Part shown: in pieces, positions 56,330 to 64,000 of the stretch
Position numbering within the stretch: the first letter of the stretch is position 1
How the letters are laid out: every line of letters begins with the position of its first letter
NCBI GenBank assembly: GCA_016630905.1
Contig: WBMQ01000010.1
Span: 682,001-746,000, forward strand
Reading direction: 5' to 3'
DNA: 64,000 bases
Source of the DNA: Capillidium heterosporum
Lineage: Eukaryota > Entomophthoromycota > Entomophthoromycetes > Entomophthorales > Capillidiaceae
Notes under the pieces: model-generated
The model's database searches: none
Told to the model about the DNA's origin: nothing
The model's input: the letters and a program-made list of their open reading frames with translations, nothing else
Position numbers and translations under genes: made by a program

Positions 56330-58860
56330 AGTATAATCTCCTATATATTTTTAGATTTTATAGACACCATTAGTCTTGCCCATTTATACTTTTGCTTAAT
56401 TTATAACTATACCGATATACATAATCATGGGTGGAATTTGATAGCTATGTGTATTAGCTAAGCATCTTTTTGAAATCTAGTAGTTTCATCGAGATTCAGT
56501 TATTTTAGCTAATTATCCATCCATCCATATATTTATAATATAATGAAATACCATACTATAATTTTCGAGTTAAGGAGTGTTACAGTTATAGTTTTGGTAT
56601 TTACAGTTTCCCCATATCGTGTTAGGATGCTGATCTCAAATTGAACTAAAGTGCACCCTAATACCTTTTACAACTTGGAAAGAAACTATAATGCCAAGTT
56701 TACTAAAACGAGTATAGACCGCTCGGCATATCTCAAGTAATGAGGCACGGTAAATAGCTGTATAGACTAATGAAGTTGAAGTTGCTTTGAAACTCACTAT
56801 GATCATTCCCTTTATAGCTATGGGGTTTATCTTCAAAAGACTAAAACTACGTCTGTAGTTTATTCTGATTTTTAGAATGTTTGAACACTAAATTTGGAAG
56901 GCTGAATCTATCTTTTTAGCCTTTCTAAACGAAGCTAGTCTTACATATTCGCTATATAGATAGAGTTTCATTACAAGTCTATAAATATATAAGAATACAT
57001 CATCACTAATGAAACTCAGTGAGTATGTTCGTCAGCTAACAAATATTTGAAGTTTGGCAGATTTATCGAAACTCAATAATCTAAAATTTTATAATATAGT
57101 GAAAAAATTAATATTTTTTCTCCGAGCGAGGATTACAGCTAAAATTTTAGTCTTTACAGTTTCTCCATACATTGCTGAGACGCCGATCCCATTCCAAATT
57201 GAAATGCACCTTATACGATTTGACAACTTGAAGGAAAACCCATTATGCTAAACTTACTAATTCGAGTATGGGCCGCTAAACATATATCAATTAAGGAGAC
57301 CCGGTAGATTAGACATATGGACTAATAAGTTCGAGTTGCTTTGGAAGTTGCAATGTATATCCTTCAGGCTTCGAAAAAATAACTTTACAACCATGGGGCT
57401 TGCCTTCAAAATACTAGAACTGCGCCTGCAATTTACTTTGGCTTTTACAAACTTCAAACTTCAAATTGAAATGTCAATTTTCAATGGCATTTGAAGGGTG
57501 AAATCTGCATCTGCATCAAATCTCAATAATTTATATATTTTTAGCCTTTCTAAATGCTGATAGTTTCAAAAGTTCATAGTGTAGCCGACGTCTATAAACG
57601 TATCGGCATTCATAATCATGAATGAAACTTAATAGATATGTTCGTCAGCTAAAGAATTGCCTGCAGTTTAGTAACTTCATCAAAGCTCAATAACTTTGTC
57701 ATATCTAACAATCCAAAATTTTGGAATGCTATGAAATAATATAATATGGTTTTTCAAGCCAAGGAGGGTTACAACTTCCCCGTACTGTATTAGGATATCA
57801 TCCGAATCCAAGCTGAAGTGCACCTTAACATCGTTTTGGCAGCTTGAAAGGGAAGCGTTATGCAAATTAGCTAAAGTAAGTATGGACCGCTTACCATTTT
57901 TTAAGTGATGAGACACAGAATCTAAGTATACAAACTAGCAAACTTTAAGTTGCTTTGAGGTTGACTATATCCATCCTCCAAGCTTTGGGGAACTTTTTCT
58001 TTGTAATCGTGAGGCTTGCCTCTCAAAGTTTAGAATAGGATGGCTTTCATGTCCCTGCTAACCATTTGCCGATGATCCAAAAGGATAAAGGGTTTAAAGA
58101 AACAATTCCTACTATAGCATGTTAAATAGGGTGAAGGCTAGCAGGTTAGCGTATCTAGAAATCTTTTGTCGTACCTGCAATTTATACTAGTCTGTAGAAA
58201 CTGGCAAACTCTAAATATAACTGAATTTCGATGTAATTTTGAAGACATCTATATTTTTAGCCATCTAAATCACATCAGTTTTATATGGATTGGAAGCTAC
58301 GATACCAGATTCTCCGCCAAGTAAAAAGCTTAGAGTATTGGGTTTAAAGAAACATAGCCTATCATTCTAGGAATGGTAGATAGCTGAATCAATTTTAAAA
58401 GTAAAGTTCTAAATGGAGTTTCAGACTGGTATTGTAGATTTCAAGCCATATTTATAGTCTAGCTAAAGTCTATAAATGTATCCGCATACATGACCATGGA
58501 TGAAACTTAATAGACATGTACGCCAGCTAAAGAATTTGCTGGAGTTTAGCAATCCTTCTAAGTATACTTTTAATTAATTAGTGAGCAATCCAGAATCCTA
58601 CTCTGCTGAAACGTAGTTTTTTTAGTTGAAGATGTTTGTACCTGTATTTTAGCTACGTCTTCATATTTTGTTAGGGCGCAACTTCAATTCCAAATTGAAG
58701 TGTACCTTAATACCGTTTCGACAAATTAAAGGGAACCCATCCTACCAACTTGAAACAGGCCACTTCTCTATCCTATTGATCAAAACGAGTATGTGCCGCT
58801 CACCAACTGATGGCTGATGAGACGGCTAATTGAAATGTAGCAAACTCATTAATTTCACAA
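56330..58860. repeat. Four diverged tandem units of a 550-900 bp repeat
   Basis: A shared landmark AGTATRGRCCGCT-like string occurs at 56711, 57265, 57879 and 58788. Other landmarks keep the same order around it: before it, AATTGAA(G)TGCACCTTA and CAACTTG.AAG; after it, ..GAGTTGCTTTG. and GGGGCTTGCCTTC. A second set (ATAATCATGAATGAAACTTAATAGATATGTTCGTCAGCTAA-like) falls between units at about 56430, 57000, 57620 and 58500. Spacings are 554, 614 and 909 bp; the last unit carries extra sequence. Units are well diverged, with many substitutions and small indels. On the minus strand some units hold a VHFxLxxD-like reading, so decayed genes are one possible origin. Confidence 0.75.
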
Positions 58861-59805
58861 TAGCTATCCAATATTGCTCCTTTCAGTTGCGATTGGATTG
58901 GATGTTCCTATTTCTAATAACTGCACTGTAGAGCGCTCGGTTTAAGGTAGCTTAAACTTTCCATATCCTTCCATAGCTATAGGCTACTATTGGATCGACG
59001 AAAGGATCTACCTATTTCCATAAATGTAAAAAAGACTGTTTTTAAGCGAAACGGGAAGCATACCCATCCTCGCTTAATAGTTGGCAGAGGCGAAGTCTGC
59101 GGCAACCTTTCAAATAAAGCTGCAATAAATTGGTCTGACTAGGAATGATATTCCTTTTAAATACATCAGGAAATAACATTTTAGCTTTGCAACTCCACCT
59201 CGAAATCTATAGGCAGAATCGCCTTTTTAGTACGTTAATTGACTTTGCGCTTCCTCCAAATAAACCCATTGATGGCTGTGAAGAATCTAGACAAAGCGAA
59301 TAGGTTTAGGTTCAAAGTTTACCCTGTTATTTCCATACTTGGAATATTTTATCCACAGCTGGGAATGTCTATACTGGAAAAGCTTAATGCCGAAATAAGT
59401 TATATTATATCGTTAAAGCGAAGTGCGGATCTCAAACTCAAACTAAACTTTGGCAAACCCTTCAGCAAATAATTTATCCAAATTAGGCAATATTTTGGAA
59501 TTCTAAATTGGATATATTTCGCCTAACCCTTTTACCCAACCCGTAACAACCTATAATTACGCATGGATTAAGTTGAGACAGCTACTTTGGGTAACGACCA
59601 ATTTAGAAGTTATTTCATAGGTCATGATGCAGCTATTAATTAGGGTAAATTGGCTCCCCAGTTTAAGGAAACTTTTGCTTTATGATTTTTAATTCCAACT
59701 TATTTATAAATATGTGGCCCAATTTCCTTTGCAACTATGACTAATTGGCTAACAGTAAGAACCAAAGGCGAATGGATTTGGGTGCATTTTAGGAAACTGG
59801 CACGG
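58861..59805. other. Intergenic, upstream of homeobox gene
   Basis: A frame at 59239-59472 (+) begins at a non-ATG-favoured site and has no domain. I see nothing firm other than the homeobox promoter at the right end. Confidence 0.5.
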
Positions 59806-59813
59806 TATAAATA
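59806..59813 (+). promoter_or_regulatory. TATA box of the homeobox gene
   Basis: TATAAATA, a consensus TATA box, 58 nt upstream of the ATG at 59871. Confidence 0.7.
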
Positions 59814-59870
59814 GCCTGCCTGCCTCCCATCCAAAAAATTAAAAGTTAAAATTCAAATTTGCTGCTCAAT

Positions 59871-60581
59871 ATGTTCGATATAAATAACCTGGACCTGCAG
59901 AACTACCCGGCCCGTAAGAAGAGAGACTACAAACTCCAGTTCGTAGTCAACAACCTGACGACTCAGAAGCGCATCCGACCCTTACCTTACCAAACTGAAG
60001 GGCTCGAGAAGGCTTTCAGAGAGAACAACAAGCCAACTAAGGACCAGAAGGTGCAGATCTCCAAGGACCTCAACCTTAACTTTAGTAACGTAAACACTTG
60101 GTTCCAGAACCGAAGGGCCAAGCAGAGGATGCAGAACCGACACCCCGAAGGTAGCAAGTACCACTCGGACAGGACGTTGGCCGACCAGTCCAGCATGGAC
60201 AAACACATGATAAACAACGGACTCATCCATAACCAGTACTTTTACTCGGACAGCTCGGCCCAGAACTCGGAAAAGTCGCCCATAATGGACAACCAGATGC
60301 TTCTGCAGACCAACATGCTGGCCAACGCCCCCTTCCCCAAGGAACCCATCAGCTTCGAACCCCCTACCAAGCCTCTGCGAAGAATTATTAACCGGTCCTC
60401 GATCCAAAGTGATTTCTCGGACCGGCTGGAACTGCCCAGTTTAAGCACCCTCAGTATCGATAGCAACCGTAGTTTGAGTGACCCCCACCTCTACCAGCTG
60501 GGCAACAACATAAGCAATGTATATACCTATACCAACTTCGGCCTAGATAGGCTCAACATCCACCTACCTAGCTTTAAATAA
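59871..60581 (+). CDS. Homeodomain protein, single exon
   Basis: ATG 59871 was chosen because it is the first ATG after the TATA box; the frame is open slightly upstream but only from a TTG. The product has 236 residues. The homeodomain spans about residues 31-91: basic arm KRIRPLPYQ, helix 1 TEGLEKAFRENN, helix 2 KDQKVQISKDLNL, and recognition helix FSNVNTWFQNRRAKQRMQNR with the diagnostic WFQNRRAK (77-84). The rest is Ser/Asn/Pro-rich without a known domain, ending in LDRLNIHLPSFK. It should bind DNA in the nucleus and regulate transcription; targets are unknown. The gene is intronless and noticeably richer in C-ending codons than its neighbours. Confidence 0.92.
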   Translation: MFDINNLDLQNYPARKKRDYKLQFVVNNLTTQKRIRPLPYQTEGLEKAFRENNKPTKDQKVQISKDLNLNFSNVNTWFQNRRAKQRMQNRHPEGSKYHSDRTLADQSSMDKHMINNGLIHNQYFYSDSSAQNSEKSPIMDNQMLLQTNMLANAPFPKEPISFEPPTKPLRRIINRSSIQSDFSDRLELPSLSTLSIDSNRSLSDPHLYQLGNNISNVYTYTNFGLDRLNIHLPSFK

Positions 60582-63500
60582 TCTGATATTGCCGGCATCA
60601 AGTTCCCGGCAATGCATCTCATCATCAACTGTTGTTTAATTTGCAATAAAATTATATCGTTCTTAAACTTTTAATGTTTACAATAATTTCAAATAGTAAC
60701 CGATACATTTCCCTATTACCAGTCTATTTTGGCTTTTGGTACTCCAAGCAGCATTAGTAATTGGATAAGCCAGTATGATTTCTAAGAGGAAATATTGAGC
60801 TACGTCAAGCTTCCCCTAAATAAGTCGGAACATAAAAGGGCGAACCAATCTCCCTTGTAGTTCCTATAAAAGCAATCATAGCAAATTTAGGTAATTTCAG
60901 ATTCCAATTACATACTCCATATATCACAATTTCAAATACCATTCGGAAATCGATAATTATAGCTTTCTACCTGTAATCAGCTGCTATATTTCTATTTCAG
61001 GTGTTGTAAAAATAGGTGCTTTCGTTCTTTTACAAATAGCACTGTATATATATAGAATTTAAGTTATTGATATATTTATTTAATACAATATACTTTACGG
61101 ATCTATTACAAAATTGTATAGTACATTACTTGCAATTAATTAAAGCTCTGATGAAAGGATATACAGATCTAGAAATGGTATACGAACAGCTGTTTGGTAT
61201 GATCTCATTAAGGCCTAGAAGATATAGGGAAATCCACGTTTTGAAGGTAGTATATTCGGTATTTACATTTAGTTTAGCTTGGTATGTTTATACTATTAAG
61301 TAAACTTTGCCTACGTTCTTGCAAAGGTAATTTTTAAATTTCCAAACCTGGTGCCAGCAAAGCCTCCAAACTTCGTGGCATCCAGCTACTCACCATAGTT
61401 ACAAAAGTCTAGAATTTATTATGCCTACATCTATAAGTTAGGAAAATCCGACCACGCTGCACCAGCTATAAGTTAGTCCTGGCAACCATCAAATAAGGTA
61501 AGGACTTTTTCAATTTAGCTTAATTAATGGCAGTACTAGTTGTCGTGCTCGATTAGTAATGGAATCTATATGCCTTTCCTTATATACTCTCATAACCTTC
61601 GGTAGGACAAGTATCGGATCCCAGAGTATTTACAGTAAAGACGTATATGTCTAATATAAACCTACCTTTATTGGAAGGCATACCCATATGCACCTCGGCT
61701 AAAACTTATAATTTCACTTTGGACATATTAGGTATCCTTCGCTTTGCCTCGCCTTTTGAGAACCCTAGAACTTTATAACGAATTTACATCAGAGTAGCCT
61801 TATTGGAACGTATGAATTTAAAACCTAGACCTATTTGACCTAGAAATAGAAAACGAAATTAATTAGTTCACCTCAGCTCTATCAAACTTAATAGGTATCC
61901 GATTCCAATAGGTTTTATTGTAAAGCCTTTACCTCGGTAAACTAAACTTTTCAAATTGGCATGAATCTTGCCGTATTTGTCTGCGGATAGTAGAATTGGA
62001 ATTGATAAGTGTTCCGCAAAGCCATAGCTTTTAAGCGTCGGTATACAAACTTCTAAATATAAAGTGGGTGCATGCCAAGGGATGGACTAGATGCTGTGTC
62101 GCACCATAGAACCACCTATAAACCATATAATTTGAAACCTTTGCTAAAGTTCTCTGAAAATGGCAAGTACTCTCGCCCGCCTACCCTTCAAAATCCAAAA
62201 ACCCATCCAATTCTTTACAGGTTCGCCTTGTAAAGATTTGTCCAGATTGCCAGAACTGAGTAGTGCCTACTTTTCTACAAATGAAGTGGATTTAGCGACC
62301 TTTAGAACAGTCAATTAGTTGTAAAATGGGAACATCTGCAATACCTGATATCCGAAACTTTTAAAGTGATGTGGCAATTAAAATTAGTATAGTTTTTAAA
62401 GTTTGTGTTCTGGAATGCCTACTTTATCTCCATTAGATTTATAAGCAAGGTAGTTACTATTTTCAAGTAGTGTCTACTTTGAACTTTACGGCTCGAATGA
62501 ATAATTTACTTTTTGGGTGGTTTAGTAATCTTTTATTCTTTATCGGTATAAACCAAACTGGTTATCACTTAAAGACTTGCCTCTGTTGGCGACAAGGCCA
62601 TTTGGATTTAGGTCGATAGAATAACCGAACCGAACCAAACCAAATCGTCTAGCACCTATTTGTTTACTAGGTCTAAAAGATAGGTAAAGTCTCATCTTTT
62701 TTTCCAAATATGTGGCAAAGTATAGTAAAACTTCTAGTTCTAAACCTTTTAGCTAATCCTCTGGATAGATTTGGTCCTTTTTAATTTGCAAAGCTTTATA
62801 AGATCCACAATAGCAACTTGTAGAGCTTAAAGTTTGTAGGAACAGCAACTCCGACCATTAGCAATCCGCTTTACATTGCTATCGAAAAATTATCCCGGTA
62901 CAGTTATAAATCTAAAAAATAGGACAGAGTTAGTAGATATACCTTCAAGGATTTAGCAGTATCGAAGGAATATTTGTCTAAATGGGATTTATTAAAGTAA
63001 AAAGGTAATACTCCTATACATTTTAGAGGTTGTTATATGGGGTGGTGGGAGGAGTAGCAAAGGATTGAAGCGAGGACTTTAACTTTTTTGTCTATCCACC
63101 CTATTGTTGAAATGATCTGATTATAAATGGCTTTGGAGTGTTATTTCGTGTATCATTTTTATAAATAAGGATGGTGTACCTTTGCAATGAAGATATTATT
63201 TTATAGTGTTGGTGGAGTACATATATTCAGTTTGCAAATATATACTGTACTGATATATAAAAGCAGATACCTTCATATCAGATTCGTCCAGCAGCTAGAT
63301 TAGTTCCAAATACTTATTGAAGGTGAGCCGATTTCTATTTTTATCTATATTTGTTTACCGACTTTGGAATCTATACTTCAAATCAACTTCATCAATAAAC
63401 TTCAAATTAGGAAAATGGCGATAATCGATTCCAGTTTTTCTATACTTGGAAGTTCGTTCCCATACCCTATCTATACTTGTGATGTAACCCAAGATATATT

Positions 63501-64000
63501 AGGGTAATTACCGGCAACCTTAAACCGTGCTAATGTTCTTATAAATTAGGCTATTCACCTATAACTAAAAGAAGTTTCTAGACTTGCAACGTGACATTTT
63601 CTTGAAATAAGCTATGGAAAACAGGAATAGCAATTACAAAGCTTTGCAAGCTGGGACAAAATATGTCTAAATTTAGTTGTACAAGTAACTCCTATCTTAT
63701 TTTAACAACAATTCGCAGTTATAGTTGAGCATACTTTGTTCTAATACCGATACTTGAAATTCGGATATATTGCTGGGCTGTAGCCTTATATAAAGTTTAA
63801 ATTTAGAACTGCTGAATCCTTATACAGATCTAATGGTTCATAGACCTTTTAATAGGTTTAAACCTTAATCCACAGAAGACTCCTTAACGCTCGATATCGA
63901 ATCTAGTTCTACTTTGGGTAGTTCTAGTACCCTACATATTTAGTTAGAGAAGAATTGGCGTACAGGTATGACACTACCCTCGCTTAAAGCTGTGAATTCC
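60582..64000. other. Terminal intergenic region, no gene seen
   Basis: About 3.4 kb, AT-rich. The only longer frame (61067-61303, +) is unsupported. I see no gene, tRNA or clear repeat. Confidence 0.5.

Noticed and set aside
59982-60466. Minus-strand ORFs over the homeobox gene
   Set aside because: Antisense shadows of a GC-richer coding exon, with no domain or promoter.
1-64000. CRISPR array, operons, ribosome binding sites, transposase or reverse transcriptase genes
   Set aside because: The window is eukaryotic nuclear DNA. I saw no direct-repeat/spacer array and no transposase, integrase or RT motifs in the readable frames.

Overview
The window looks like nuclear DNA of an AT-rich, early-diverging filamentous fungus. 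An entomophthoralean such as Conidiobolus is my best guess, but this is inference and not a database match. The grounds are very short spliceosomal introns (36 to about 70 nt, GT..AG), a Bot1-type mitochondrial ribosomal protein, a G-beta subunit, a fungal-style PLC, a COP9 signalosome subunit, animal-like trypsin, and eukaryotic elongator tRNA-Met genes without encoded CCA. The standard genetic code fits every intact gene.

Layout. 0-8 kb: two identical tRNA-Met genes, a G-protein beta gene (minus), a Bot1/mS45 gene (plus) and a small secreted protein (minus). 10.5-29.4 kb: a lineage-specific accessory block arranged as a mirror image. A decayed cysteine-containing 'family C' relic (+) and two 'family A' genes (-) lie on the left. 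An arrestin-fold gene (+) sits near the centre. Two family A genes (+), a decayed fifth family A copy (+) and further family C-like relics (-) lie on the right. Family A has two exons, an acidic N-terminal half, one hydrophobic helix and a conserved C-terminal signature (TIPNGSIFFMDY-type). I do not recognise it. Every long copy carries at least one +1 frame discontinuity.

30-34 kb: a secreted or lumenal metallophosphatase (+, six exons) and COP9 subunit 3 (-, 12 exons). 35.6-41.4 kb: a 'family B' cluster of small secreted proteins with one intact gene and four decayed copies. In all four decayed copies a stop codon sits at the position of one conserved Trp. 43.6-51.1 kb: a trypsin-like protease, phosphoinositide phospholipase C, and a Gly/Gln/Asn-rich low-complexity protein, all on the minus strand. 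56.3-58.9 kb: four diverged units of a roughly 550-900 bp tandem repeat. 59.9-60.6 kb: a GC-richer single-exon homeobox gene with a clean TATA box. The rest is AT-rich intergenic DNA in which I see no supportable gene.

Functionally, G-beta, arrestin-like protein and PLC are independent signalling components. They are not an operon; each gene has its own introns and promoter. The trypsin, the phosphatase and the small secreted families would fit a saprobe or insect-associated lifestyle, which is inference. Exon boundaries below were read by eye from GT/AG sites and phase and have no transcript support.
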